A DNA stretch of 64,000 bases from Rostratula benghalensis (GCA_013399305.1 VXAI01000082.1:3248674-3312673), one strand, 5' to 3'. Positions 12,602 through 26,875 are shown, counted from the first letter of the stretch. The notes: generated from the letters alone by a model not told the origin. Numbers and translations are program-made.

Positions 12602-12619
12602 CATTAGTGGCCACTAATG
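12602..12619. repeat. 18 bp perfect palindrome
   Basis: CATTAGTGG is followed directly by CCACTAATG, a perfect inverted repeat with no spacer. It lies among several homeodomain-like words (TTAATTA upstream, CAATTA and TTAATTA downstream). This could be a dimeric binding site in a conserved non-coding element, but that is inference only. Confidence 0.9.
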
Positions 12620-13478
12620 GACAATTAACTACTGGTTTATTATTTATTTTAATTACCTGTCCAGAGGGCAGTCCACATTAAAAAACCATCATTTTATATA
12701 ATAACGTTAGGTTTCAAGGGGATTAGCTCTTTTATAACCTATGTATAACTAGTTTACGACAGCCATCATGTGCTTTTAAGCATGTTGATTCTGTGGCTGC
12801 TGAGACATTGGTTCCTTTTCATCCATTGATTATTGATTTCCTATCAATCCAAACACTGTTTCACTATTACTCTTGTATGTTTTCCATTATGTTTTAAAAT
12901 AAACTTACAAATATGGTATGCAAAAATGACTTTTTTTTTTTTTTCTTTCTTCCAACTGATGAGATTAGCTAGCTAAAAGGAAGAGGCCCACATCATCTAT
13001 TCTTTTTTCCAACAATCTCCAGGAATCAAATCCCCCATTTTCCTCTACGTATCTAAGGTTACTCAAACCACTGTGGCCTGCATGTAAAAACATCATCAAA
13101 TCAGAAAATTAATCAGACAGCACAAAGTGAAAAAATTATGTCTGAGATTGTGAGTTTTGAGGTAAAACACTATCCCTAAATGTTTTCTATATCTGTATTT
13201 GCTTCAGTGAAAGAAGTGGTCATGCATTTCAGAGCAGAATGTGGCTTATAAATATTAAAACAAATCAGTAACAAACAAACCTTCCAGTGTCTAATTCACC
13301 TCAGACAGAGGAGCAGAGATCAGTACAAATCCCCATGGGGGGCAACTAAGTGAAAGAGCCTATCTTTCCACAATGAAGAGTTCTACTTCATCTCAGTCAG
13401 CATCCATTGCTGTCGGCTGGTCTCAGCATCTCACCTTGGCTTAAATCTCTTGATAGACTGTCTACAGTACTGGGCTGT

Positions 13479-13512
13479 ACTCATTCACACTGGCTGACTC
13501 ATTCACACTAGC
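13479..13512. repeat. 18 bp tandem duplication
   Basis: The 18 bp unit ACTCATTCACACTGGCTG is followed by a second, partial copy ending CACTAGC. It is a simple two-copy tandem repeat. Confidence 0.9.
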
Positions 13513-16500
13513 ACCAATAGGCAGAGTGACAAAAGTCTTCAGCAGATGCAGTTAGATGACAGGAAAGTCATTTTGTTTCAATAGTTTATTCCTCCACAAG
13601 TAACTTAGCTTAAAGTCCTCTGTTGTTCTATTCCTTCAGTGATGTGGCTTGTTTCTGTGATCACCTCAACAAAATTCCGCTGTGTCAGCATTGAGAAGGA
13701 TGGTATAAATGAAAGAAAAATAAATCCTGTTTCTTATACTATATTTAAAAAGAATCAGAAAAAGCAATGTCAGTCAGCAGTCTCATGCAAACAAGTGCCA
13801 TTCTAGATGTTACGATAAATTAATCTCAATTTGTTTTTGGAATAAAGAAAACAAAGGTGCAGATGCAAAAACATATCTGGAAAGGATACACTGAAAAGTA
13901 GGAAAGTGACATAAAAAACACAGTTTTGCATTAAGATTGAAAAATTTGATGCTTCATACAGGTACACAATTGCAAATTTGGAGAGAAGGAATGGGAGAAA
14001 TTGACGCCATATTATGTACCAGTCTTATGGTATTTCACAGAGACTCAGAACCTTTTTATAGGCCAAAATCATTCAACTACCTCAGAAAATTATATTTGCC
14101 TGAATTAGACTGGCCCATCACTGAGAACATTAAGGAAGAATACATATGAAATAGACACAAGTGTTTCTTGGAACAGAACTGAGATCATTAAAAAAAAAAG
14201 TCATAAAAAAAAAGGTCTATTAACTAAGCTCTTCTACATGTCTGGTTAACGTTATAACCACACCTTTTTTTGAATTAGACAAGCTCCTCAGCTAAATAAT
14301 TGTTTGTTTATATAAAATAGGGCCATGATAATATGAGATACTGCACAAAAGAGAAAATCCACACATTTTCTTATGATACCTTATTCCAATGATTTGCTGT
14401 TGCCAGAGAGGAAATTCATATTCCCAACCCTCCCAGGCCAGAACTGCCTTTTTTTTTTTTTTTACTTTCCAACATCTCTGCTACTTGCCTGGCTTCTCAG
14501 TGATCCCATTCAACTAAATAACGGTAAATATTTTAATGTCTTTTTCTTCTAGCTTAGGAAGACTAGCAGGCTCTCCAAGGGGTTAGAGGAGTGCCAGAGC
14601 TCACATAACAGATGAGGTTCACAGAAGCAGGACAGAAAAGAAGTCTAACCCTACCCACAGTCATGGACTAGTAGCCACCTCTTGAAAATTCACCTGGACT
14701 ATGCTGCCTGGAGGCAAATGCAGTGTGACAATATTCAGATAGAAATCTCTAATCTAAATGAGAGAAGACCAGGATCTATACCCCAGCAAGTTGTTGTTCT
14801 TACTACTACAGATCCTTTCCACGGTAAGTGAGTCTGCCTTTGAATTATCATTCCTTTCTTCCTGAATTAAAGAAATGTCTCCAGTAAAATCTTTACCAAA
14901 ATAGTGCAGTTCTGCAAAAGATTTAATCTTAGCTATATCAACAAGTTTCACTTCTCAGATATAATATATATTCAAAAAGTCATGGCCGGTTGTCTGTAGG
15001 ATTTTTGTTTCCTAATGTGGAGTAATTCATGGGGAAACACATGACAGCAATTAGCTGGAGAATGTGTCACGCAGTACAACTGAAATACTACTTCTATAAG
15101 ACAGTAAATTTGACATCACTGTTAAACCCTGAAGTCCTACTAGTACCTGGCAATTGCTCTTTACAGGGAGGGTAAATGGATAATTACACAGGGTGGAATA
15201 TCGATAACTTCTAGACATAAATGTCCCATCATCATTACATTCCTCTGCTCACTTTGAAATCATTATGGTACTTAAGTGTGTTGGTTTAGTACATGATCCT
15301 TTTCCCGTTTTTCTGTCTCTGCTTCTTACTAAGCTGTCTCTAATAGCAATAACTCTACCATACACTCCTCTAATTCTACAGTCCTCCAAGAAAACTCTCT
15401 TGTAATGATAGAGAAGCAAAGAAGCTCCAGCTATCCTTATTATACCAATCATGGGATGATGCCCTTATAAGTTGGGAAGAAATCTAAATTAAGGACTGTA
15501 TAATTGTCTGGGCAGATCTGGTTGCAAAAGAGGAACATGAGCATTTTAATGAAGCTGGAAAATCAACCAGTGTTTTGCTGAAGGTTCCTAGAGAATGACT
15601 GACCATGTCACCTAGGCATTAAAAATACATCTCCTTCTAAGTCTTGCAAGAATGCTTGACATACTAAAAACGGAACTAGGGTTTAAGCAGCCTGAGTTGG
15701 GCTCTTCTTCTGGTTTGAAAAAAGTATTAGTTACCCAGTAATATGTTCAAAATACTGCTGCTAGAATGTGAATATTAATGGTTCTGATATAGATTCAGTA
15801 GTTTGTGTGGGTGACCCAAGCATCCATCCACCCATCCGAAGGGACAGTACAAAGACAGAATAATTCCCTCCCAGATAATTCTATGTCGCTTAAAAGTAGA
15901 CCTTAAATATAAATATGAGTGTGGTTCAAGTCAGAATCCGAAAACCATTAAAAAGAAAAAGTGGAAACATGAAAAAAATTTGAAACTGCTTCCTCACAGT
16001 GGGAAAATAATCCTTTGATAAATTTTGTATTCAGTTATCAGAAATACAGGAAAATTCCTAATCATAAAACAAGTGATCAGCTGTATTGCCTAGTTCTGTG
16101 TTCCACATGTCAGAATCACAAAATACAGTGATCATCTAAAAAAATAATCTACATCAGAGTTTTTCAACTGGTTTGATGGATCACATGACATGGATCTATA
16201 GCCATAGTATATATCTCATGTTATCTGCAGGCTGAGAAAGTAAGTGGAAAACAAATTGGTACTTTGCATATTAGTCCCTGTAATTCTATTGCTTTTATAA
16301 ATGCATACGTTTTGTTACAATTTTCAAGACACACCAATCAGGCATTGAAAACAGTCAATAGCTTGATCCCTAGCATGTCATGTCATTAGCCATCTAGCCA
16401 TTGGACTTTTTTGCATGCATAATTGACAACTTTTTCCGTATACAGATCACTTTTTGAGGTTTTACCATCGATTCATAGCACTTTCACAGTAACAACAAAA

Positions 16501-19500
16501 TAGCCTGCTTCTGGTGGCTCTCTGCTCCCCTTTCTTTAAGAAAGACTGGTTTTGCCTGTGATATTCCCACCAGACATGTGCCTGTTCTGTTCTCAAAAAG
16601 CTTCAAAGACAGAACAATCTATGCCTTACATATCCTAAACATTTCCTGTCGTATTAAATTTCCCTTTATGCAATCTGAGTCTGTTCCTTCCTGTCACAGA
16701 GCTGGACACCAGTATTTTACTTCAAATTTATTTGCTTTAAATTTATTCAGTAAGATTTTTATCTTTAAATACTCCTAGATCTTCCTCCCAGATTTACTCA
16801 CAAAATTTCCATTCTTTTCAGGAATACAGTATCTGAATCCATGACAATAAAAAATACATTTTAATAAAATATTTCTTCACTTCTATAACAAGCTTTCCAA
16901 CAGAAAACTGGCTTAATAAGTTGTCTGAACCATATGATATTCATCCAAGACATCTAAAGGAACTCAAAGGTGAAATGTTTGTACAATTGACAACCTTTTC
17001 ATTAAAACCACCTCTAAGTCACATCGAATGTAATGCCAAATATTGAGAAGGTTCTCAGATGGTTACAGAGAACGGATCAGTCAGAAAGACTGGCAGCCTT
17101 AGGGGGAAAAGGGGTAGGAAATAAATAATATTTTGCCCATGGATATATGGACAAAGGTGATACACTGAAAATACTAAGTTATTGGCAAAATTGTCTCACA
17201 AATACAGTGAAGGTATTTGAGTGAATCTATAGGTGTAAAAGACAGATCAAGATTATTGTGTCAGCCTGGATTCCTGAAAGAATTTTAAAGAAATTAACAC
17301 AAATTATGAAATCCGGTCTTTCCAGGTAAATAACTCGTTAAGATAACATGAGGACATACTGTGGAAAAGTTATAATATTTTCTCTATTCTGATAGGAAGA
17401 CTTATGTCTTTTCAAAGGCTTTCCTACAGATCCTTTGGATCTCTGAATGCATTAAATTAAGCAAATATTTCCTCCTCCTTATTTCAGAAACCAATGAATT
17501 ATCACCTTTTAATAAGTTTACTTCAACCAAAAGTCTTAGGAAAAGTGATTTTTAAAAGAAAAGACACTTGGGGAAACTTTTAAAAGATTCAGAGAAGGAA
17601 GCAGCTATTTTTCCTTAAGAATGCTTGTTATATAGAACTTGCATCATGAGAGAGGGACTTACCATCAAACATACTGATATAAATTAGTAGATGTTACAAA
17701 TACCTTTCATACTAATTGCTAGGAAGCACAAGTCCCCAGTTTAAGAGAAACTGTTCAAGGATTAAAGGGAATCTTGTCTTCTGAATTGCTGAAACAAATT
17801 CATTGCATTTTAATTTTCCTCTGAGCACACTCTTGCATTTCAGGTAGGGAATCAACAGTCTGCACATAACTCCAGTGTTTACCCAGTTGTCAAATTGTAA
17901 GGTTCCTTACATAAAAGGCAGTAAACAGCAAGTAATTTCATCACCTGCCTTATTTAACTGTAAGCACTTTATACTGCTGTTATTTTTATAGATCATGAAA
18001 ATTAGAACCTCTTGGAACTTTGAGACATCTTATTTGAACCACTACATAAACCTTAGAATGATCAGGATCAATGTTCACTATTATAAAAGATGTATATGCA
18101 CAAGCAGATAGGTAACCTGCAGTTCATTTGTAAAGTGCAAACTAGTATCTTAAAGCAGAAAAGGTTATTTTTTTAAGTTCGCGTTTAAAAAAAAAGTTTT
18201 ATTTTTATCTTATCTTTGTTTCAGCCAAAAGCCCTCTAATAGCAATTCACGTAGTATTATCCATATAAATTAATAAAAGCCTGCTTAATATGTAATGGAA
18301 CATTATAAGTCTATATTGTAATAAAGAAGACTTATTAAAAGATCACAAATTCTTTTTTTTTTTTTTTTAAACTTGCCATCAGGCAAATTTACTTATCTTT
18401 GTAACATCTGAGGTATGTTCTTTCTGAAAATTAAGGAATTTCTAAACAGTAGTTTACATTGGCAAGAATTTTTCTCCCCAAAGTCATCTCATTTGAATCC
18501 TTTCAGCAAAGTTAGGAGGGAGTAGAACTGATTACCCAGGGAAGAATGCCAGCTCTGCTGCTTTCCTGATCATTTGAAGAAGTAAAATAGCTAATAAAAA
18601 AAGTTCATTTTCCAGCTTGGTGTTTTTTTCCTTTTTTTCCTTTCAGTTGTCACAGAAATAGATTTTATATAAATTACTAACATAACAGTACTGATAATTT
18701 TGAAAAGGTTATATGGAAATTGTACTAACATCAAAAGTCACATTTGGTGAACTTTATGACAGCTTTTGCTATGTTGTTGGCTGATTCAAATTTCCTTTCA
18801 GAATACCAATCATACTCCTACATTTGTAGAATAAAACATGAATAAAATATGGAAGTTTGACATTAATAAATATTAATTTACAAGTCTTTCTTGAGTTCTA
18901 TTCCATCTCTGGCAAGTTCTAAGTAAAATGTTAGTAGACTCACTTCACAAAGCTTCATTGACCTCTAATGATCATGATGAAATTTGTTTTTCATAATGTT
19001 CTTTCACGGCCAGTTCATAACACTCTATGTTGAATAAGGTTACATTTAACATGTGAATCACCTTTATGATAGCTACATATAATTTTTATATAAATTAACT
19101 TGGTAAGGAAAGAAGGCATAAAAGTAGAGCTTAGTAATACAATTTTTAAATTACAACTGTAGATGAAATTGGCAAGACTGAAATTATTTCAGTAAACTTC
19201 AAGTTATTTTGTTATTAAAACTAATTGTGAGAAAAATGTGATAATGAGAATTGTTCCTATTCTAAATGCTGGTTTTACTCTCAAAACTAATATGTTGAAA
19301 ATTATTCATTACATGATAATGCAGGCACTACATGAACAGTAAGAATCAACCAGGATGGACAAAAGGTTTGTATTAAAGTTTGAATACTGATAGAACGTCC
19401 ATCAGGGTGCAAAAAATACATAGAAAATATTAAGAAAGAAAAGTTTCACTTTATTTCAGGAATCACTAGATACAGAAATAAATCTATAAACACACCTTTC

Positions 19501-22500
19501 TGTAGTATTGTTCCTAGGCAATAACTAAACAGGATGTTGAAAAGGTGTTTTAAAAAAAAAAATTAACCTCAATGAAATATTCAAAATCTGGTAACAATAA
19601 AAAAAAAAAATATTTGGAGTCAGGTTTTATCATAGCATCATACTATTGAAGATACAACATTTTCACACTTTTAGTTTTTCCCATTTGGTATTTGCGTTCC
19701 CGAACAAATTACACAATTTCTAGGTTTTGTTCTGACTTGGAAAAAGAATTATTTTTAGAATGTTGCAGTGTCCCATTAAATGTATATTCAGGTTTTTTCT
19801 GAAACTATTCCTAGAAACAGATAAAATCTTGGACTGTACTGAATTTTGTTTCTTAGGTCCATAAATCAGGATCTCAGCCCAGTGCTAGGAATCCCAAGGG
19901 AACTGCAATCCAATAAGCACTCCTGTGGCAGAAATAGAGTTAAGGTTGCAGATCTATCCTTCTAATTTCTACTGAAAAGAATGAAGTTTAAAAAAAATTA
20001 ATGGAAGAAGATTGGGAGAATCTACTGTTTGTGTAGTGAAGAATGGATAAATAATTAATAAATTATATTGAAAATTCCTTGTTCTGTTCTGTACTTTGTA
20101 AAGTAACAGGCAGATTCCCATTTTAGCTAGACATGGAACAAGGTTGCAAATACCTAAACTGAGGGGCTGGCAGTAGAAGTGACATAAGTATTGCACCTGC
20201 TATAGTTTCTTCTGAGCAATAATTAAATGATAGTCCGTACTGTTAGCCTGCTCATCCTTCTTGGTTACCAACATACATTCTACATGATTTCAGACTTCTC
20301 ACAAGTTATGATAAAGTTTGTCAAAGAAAAAAAGGAATGGTGACAAGACTAAAACCTGAATTTTACTAGTTCAAAATACAAATTAAGATGTAAGTGTAAA
20401 TACAAATTACATGTAAGTAATGTAATTAAAATTAAGATGCAAAACTGAAGTGAAACACTAAATCAATGTAACCAATACAGAAGTCTGTTCCTAATGGAAT
20501 CTTTCATAGGAATGAAAACAGCTCTGGAAAAAGCCTGACCTTAAAAATTAATTTTACTAAAATAAGCTAGCATTGGCTAGAGGCTAATTTTTTTTTCCTC
20601 GGCTTTCCATGAAGGTCAATCTCAGACTGACAAATTAAACCCCAGGTAGCGTAATAAAATTTCAAGATACAGGTCTTAAGAGGTCAGCTAGGGATAACAT
20701 TAATATGCTAACAAAATACAGTTTACAATAAGAAGGAAACAAAGATATCAAGATGTCAGAAAAGGATATTTAAGATTGTTAACTCTCTTTTTGACAAGAA
20801 ACAGAAATTTCCACTGGAAAGTAAATAAATATTCATGAAAGGGTTTGAGCCAAGAGATGAGTTTCTCTGATTATCACAAATTTCCCGTCCACATTATGAT
20901 GAGGCTGTCATCCTGAATATGAGAAGGGAGGGGAAGAAATATGGATAGAGGTTTACTATCTCTGCAAGACAGGAGAATATTCATAAGAGCTTTTCATACC
21001 TCTAGGTGTTTCTAAAGCAGTAGTAACTCACTTTCTGGTTGGCTGTCAATAATGAAGCCTCTTCCCTTCCTTCTCTATCAAAAAATGTTTTTAACAAAGA
21101 ATAAGGGATATTTTTATTCTTATTATATATCCTTAGAAAGAATAAAATCAAGCTGTAGAATTGTGTAAACTAAGGAGAATGTTACAAACTCAATAGAATT
21201 TTTGTATTTCCTTATACTCCAATATTTTCAAAGTTTAGATACATCTAGTTTCTGAAAGAAAAATCCAATACAGTCATCCAATCTAAATTTCTTTCACAGC
21301 TCACAATTCCTCAAAACAGATAGCCAGAAATTTCCTAGTGAAACAGGAAACAGAATTTAGAATATTTTTACTAGAAATTGCCTTCTTTACTAAAACCTAA
21401 GATTAATTCTCATTCACCCTCAGCGCTTTGTTTGTGAATTGAAAGCTGTTAAGAGCAATAGCCAGCGGAGTGGCCAGGGGAGATTGTACTACATCATCAA
21501 CCCTACTGTTGAGACAAAGGTTTTTCTGCATTCACTTTTGGGTACAGAATAGCCACCCTCCAAGGAACAGAAACAGTAAATCCATAAGCATTAAACAGCA
21601 AAATTAACACCTGACAGAAAGACAAAATTAACTACTCTAGTCACTCTGTACCTTTCCACCTTATGCATTTGGGAAGGTTTTGTGTCCATGAGTCCACTAC
21701 AATAGCAAATCAAGCTAAGCTTGCAATAGTTGCTTTCTGAAGAAGCTGCTCGCTTGCAATTTGCCATGAAACAGGCACAAAAAGAAAAATTTAGCAGGAA
21801 GGCAAGCTATGAATGAGGAGAAAGTTACATTTCACTTCTTTTTTCTAACATTTCTACACAGAACTTACTATGCCTCTCACTACATCCTCATACATATTTG
21901 CCTCATTTACATTCAGACATACTGTTAATTGGAAATACATTTCATTACGTAAACAGATATCAAATCTGGTTTTCACCTTCTTTACTTTACACTGAGTCCT
22001 TTTGGACTCAGAAAACTCAGAATTTCCTGGAGGAAAAAGAAAAGCTTTTTTTTCTTCAAATCACTAGGCTTATAGAAAATTGTTTTATCCAAAAATTTCC
22101 AGCTTCCCTTACATCAGGCTGTGTCTGTTCATACCTCATTGAATGAAGAAACACAGTAACTGATTTAACCCAGCATGAATCATCACAAAACATACCAGTG
22201 AGAAAGCCCCACCAGAAGCTACTGACATGGATAATAAACATAAAAATATAATATGTTGTGGTACTCACAACAATGCAGCCAGCAGTGAGATGATACAAGC
22301 ACTCAGCAAAGTACCACTTTCATCGTTTCCTTTCTGACAAGTTTCACTGATAATTTCATAACAAACGTAGTTTTCTTGTAATTTCTGATGACTTTATGCC
22401 TACACGATGTTCTCTAACTCTTAAAATCAGTAATATATATCTAAGGCACAGTAAATGTAAATTCAGTCATGTCCAGCTTTAGCATTAAGCATACATCCAC

Positions 22501-22899
22501 TTTAGAAGAGCCACCTATATATGTTTTACCAAGAACTCTTGACATTGAACAATTTTTCACTATCACTTACTTGCCTTTGCTGAGCTCAGGTGGCTTTAGA
22601 CTACAGAATATTTCTATAAAAAGACTTCTGGTAAGTCTTGAATTTGAGTCACTTGTGCAAAAGACTGTATCATTATCTGAGAATTTTTTCAGGACCCGAT
22701 TGCAATGTCTGTAAAGGCCACTCTTAAGTGAATTAATACGATCTATAAAGGAATTCCTCAAAAATAAAAATGCCACAGTATGGAGTGCAGACTAATCGAG
22801 AGCTTTTACCAAACAAGTATTGACCATGAGCCAGGTTCATATGCTCATTTTTTCCCCTGAGTTTGTTACTCATTCGAGAAAGCCTCATTTACCAAGCTT

Positions 22900-22915
22900 G
22901 GGGGGAGGGGGGGGG
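22900..22915. repeat. G-rich run (G6 A G9)
   Basis: Six G, one A, then nine G on the plus strand. It is a short guanine tract in an otherwise AT-rich area and could allow quadruplex formation, but it is too short to infer a function. Confidence 0.95.
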
Positions 22916-24143
22916 TGATGGAAAAAAGCCCCAAACAAACAGAATTACCCACACAAACAAAACCAGAGGTAGTTCTTGTGGGGCAGTCCTCAAATTTGAA
23001 GTCTCCTGTGTAGCTCTGTAAAGACTGAAACCGTTAGCTAATCAGTTATGAAGATAACGAATAGGAATTAGCCACCTCTGCATCCCTTAAAAACCCTAGC
23101 CTGGATTAATATATGTAACAAGACAGTCTCACAAAACTTAGCATCTATAAACAAGCTACAGTTCAGCTGAGTAACAAAGAATACAGTAGCAGTATTCAAT
23201 AACTAGTAGCAATCTGTTTTAATGGACTATAAGGCAATCTTAAATGAAAGAGCAGTTTAATATTTTTTTTGCAAAGCCTTATGACAATGACAATATTTAC
23301 AGCCCACACACAGAAACACAGATGGGCAAAAATTAATCTGCTAAGATAACTTTGCCCAAACTTGTGGTCGAGTTGCCTGTATGAAGGTTTTATTATTATA
23401 TGATTAATAATGGTATTAAGAAGCACAGGGTCAAACAGTGGCATGGCAGTATAGTTGTGGGTAAAATTACCTATTCAGTGTAAAGAAGTATATCACTCAA
23501 TTTATTTTTACACACATATGAAACCTAAACATTACTGCATGTTGTTTTGCAGCATCCACCTACTCTTTTTACTGAAGGAATGCACATATAAACTACATGA
23601 AAAATTGACTTGAATAAAAGAGTCTCTGTGCTACAAATACCATTGAGTTTACCAGTACCACCATGGATTCTGTGCTAGTTTCCACAGTAGGAAGAATGGA
23701 AATTAGTATATCTTTTCTCTATTTTTTTGTGTTTGAAAGGTTGATTATTTCCTGTAACTAAAATTAATTCTGAAATACACCTATTTTCCCTCCTCATCAG
23801 GACCTTTACTTTTGTCATGTCATATCAGATATTTTAAGTTTTCAGAAAAAAATAAAAATTCCTTCTGCCTTTTGTAGCTGTTATGCAACTGAGACTCAGT
23901 CTTACATCCATGTACAATTATGTTTATGAAAAGGTTAGCCTAGGAAATTCCATGCCAAGTGTAAGATTACAAAAGCTTGATGCAAGTCATTCATGTGGGC
24001 TGAACAGTCTCCTGTTTTCATATATTATATTGTTCTTTCTTCCCTCCCGGTATAACTCCGGCAATTTGTCCTAGAAACTCTTCCTTAAATGAGGCTACAT
24101 TTCTAAGAGCACAAGGCAAAGTCTGTACCACATGCATGTCAGC

Positions 24144-24144
<1 letters not shown>

Positions 24145-24184
<40 letters not shown>
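24145..24184. repeat. Poly-A run (40 A)
   Basis: Forty consecutive A, the longest homopolymer in the window. A tail of this length can mark a recent retrocopy, but the sequence upstream (24040-24144) matches no gene or repeat that I recognise and no flanking duplication is evident. It may be a plain mononucleotide expansion. Confidence 0.95.
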
Positions 24185-24185
<1 letters not shown>

Positions 24186-25327
24186 ACAAAAACCTGTGAC
24201 AACAAAAGAGAAGCTTTTCATTTGTATGGTGTTCAAGGTCTGAATTCCTGGTAAATAAAATACAATTACATTTTTTATTGTCTATCTCAAAGGATGCAGT
24301 AATTAATTTCTTCTCAGTACAGTAACATTCTTCATGGATACTGTTATTGTTATAGTGACAGTTATAGGACTGCTTTAATGTGAAAATGAAAGCAGAATGC
24401 CTCGAAACTTCAGAGGAAGATTTCTCTACAAGGGTCAGAGATAACAAATGAAATACAGAATTAAGTAGAGAGTATTGTTGTAGACCAGAGGTTTTCTTTT
24501 ATTTCCCTTTCCCTCCTTCTTTCTTTTTGTTTCTCCTCATAATAATAATCTCTTGAATAAAACTCCCATAGTTGTTTAAATGAAATTCTAGTGCAAATTT
24601 CAACATACCAAACACCTTGGGAGGTTGTAGGATGTCAAATTAACCTCGAAATATTTGATACTACTTTATTTCCACCTTTACTACTTGTCTTTTACTTAAC
24701 ACGGTGATTTGAGGCATTAAAAATAGAAAGAGGGAGAAATATTTAACTTTAAATACAATCAACAAGAGAGCAAATCTACAGTGCAAATGAAGCAACAACA
24801 CAAATATAAGAAATAGAGCAAGGGAGAAAATCACTGTGATTATAAATCTAAATAATGTATCTAACGTCTGTGCTAAATTTGAATCTCAGGATTAAACTGT
24901 TCACACACTTAAAGACTATACTTCAGTCAAAGAATATATTTGTAAGTTAGAATTTGTCTGTAAAAAGATCTACTAGAATTATTTCTAACATTTCTTGGTC
25001 CATAGACTGAGAATAATGTGTTTCAATAGCAAAATCATGCTTAGATTTTTCTGAAAGATTAGTAAGATACTCAGTTTTAAATTGTGGTTTGTGTGGATGC
25101 AAATAATATCATATGGTCTTATAAGCAATATGTTGCTCACAGGTTGGGAAGCCCCATCAGTAGAATATATAATAGATCCATACCCACTTCAAGTCATACC
25201 TGCTCCCTCTATATTTATAAAATTGCATTATTACATTTTTTTTTCCTATTTAACAGAATTACATTTCTTAGCTCAAACAACAAAGGCTTATACCTTCAAG
25301 CAATTCAGTCTGCTGTCAATGATCCAG

Positions 25328-25500
25328 TCAGGCCCAAAGTATATACATATTTAACTTATATTTTGATAATAATCATCAGTATATACCAGTAATTATCAGT
25401 GTGTATAGATATATATCAGTATGCCAACAATTATCACTATACATACTTCTATATATGTCAGTCAATTATCAGCATTATATTACCCAGGATATAGATTATT
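25328..25500. repeat. Degenerate AT-rich repeat with AATTATCAG motif
   Basis: The motif AATYATCAG/AATTATCA recurs at 25371, 25391, 25429 and 25464, separated by TATATA-rich spacers of unequal length. It looks like an old, decayed minisatellite. It gives locally open frames rich in Tyr, Ile and Ser, which are artefacts. Confidence 0.55.
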
Positions 25501-25537
25501 ATCATAAATGTATATTATTCTCTCTTTTCCATGCTTT

Positions 25538-25553
25538 CCCCCCCCCCCCCCCC
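25538..25553. repeat. Poly-C run (16 C)
   Basis: Sixteen consecutive C follow TTT and precede ATACTTTT. It is a simple homopolymer whose length is prone to sequencing and assembly error. Confidence 0.95.
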
Positions 25554-26321
25554 ATACTTTTCCTGCTACATACATGTAGTACTAGCTCCATTTCCTAATT
25601 CAGATTTTTGATATATACTTGGCATTGAATATTTCCATTAAGATGAGAATTGATTTCCCCTTATATACATCCAGGCAATCACTCCCCTCCTTCACATCTC
25701 TACCTTAAAATTGAAATAAAAAATAAATTTAAAAAAACCTTGCAAAAAAGATTTTCTGGGCTTTCTGAATGTTGTTAGTATCACCGTATAATCATTTTCT
25801 CTCACCTTCTTGTACAAAGATGTGAGATCCCTACGAACAATCAAACATCAAATGGTAACGCATTATGTTGATCACACTTAAAATCCTATTTGCCTTAGGC
25901 TCTGTCAGCAAAATCAGCCTCTCGATGATTTCCTGACTTTTGAAGCTACAAGGGTTTATACACATTTTCACTCGGGGATCCCAGACTCTTCTTTACCCTT
26001 AGAGATTCTTCCTCTAGAATGCGTGGGCAGAGATTCTGCACAAACACAAAGGTCCCTCAAGATGATTTCAAGTGAGAGTGAGTTTACAGCAGTAAACATC
26101 AATCTACAGTTTTTCACATACCATTTTTAAGATAATAGACCTTGTCATGTGAAAATAAAACCAACACAAAGCTGCTCCAAAGTATACCAGGCAAGTTTAC
26201 AATAGTCTGTGTAGGAATACCTACAAAAAAGTAGGTGCCCGAGATAAAAAGTGAGAATGCAAACTAAATTCATTTCCTGTAGGATGCAAATTGGATATAT
26301 AAACAAGAATAAATACATTCC

Positions 26322-26418
26322 TCAGTTAAAATAGCTGCTTAAAAACAGTTTTCATTTATTCTAAAGTTTCAGTTAAAATAGCTGCTTAGAAACAGTTTTC
26401 ATTTATTCTAAAGTTTCA
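26322..26418. repeat. 47 bp tandem duplication
   Basis: A 47 bp unit starting TCAGTTAAAATAGCTGC is repeated immediately, with one A/G difference (CTTAAAAACAG against CTTAGAAACAG), and followed by the first three bases of a third unit. With one mismatch it is fairly recent and may be polymorphic in copy number. Confidence 0.95.
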
Positions 26419-26848
26419 CTGACCTATCTTTCCCCTCAGATATTTAAAATCCATATTTAGAGCTCTAGCCAGATTCCAGGCAGCCGTGTGCTTCACGATA
26501 TCACCTGGACCATGAAGTATTACAGATTTCAGCAGTATATTCTATACCATTCATGTACTTCTGTGATTAAAGGCAGATAATTCTTAAGGCTCTAGTTTTC
26601 GCGATACTAGGACAATAATAGCCAGAGCAGTCCAACAACCGAGGCAAACAAGTTGCTTGCAGAGACAAGAGCAGAATAATACAAGAAGCCTATTCACGGA
26701 TGTTTATGCCAAGCCATAAAAAGTATGAATAGGGGTTAGTTTCTTCAACCTGCAAAAAGAATGGTGTTTCAACACCCTTGAACTGATGACATGGCTGAAA
26801 GGCTACATCATTATGTGGGGAGATACACACAAACCTTTTTTAAAAAAC

Positions 26849-26875
26849 TTTTTTTTTAAAAAAAAAAAAAAAAAA
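26849..26875. repeat. T9/A18 homopolymer hairpin
   Basis: Nine T are followed directly by eighteen A, preceded by a smaller T7A6-like palindrome. It is low-complexity sequence that can fold on itself. Confidence 0.9.

Noticed and set aside
15280..15300. TGTGTTGGTTTAGTAC as a possible LTR start
   Set aside because: It resembles the first bases of some bird LTRs, but no TATA box, polyadenylation signal or matching 3' end follows.
25082..25598. Overlapping Tyr/Ile-rich plus-strand frames
   Set aside because: They come from a degenerate AT-rich repeat and a C16 run and have no protein-like features.
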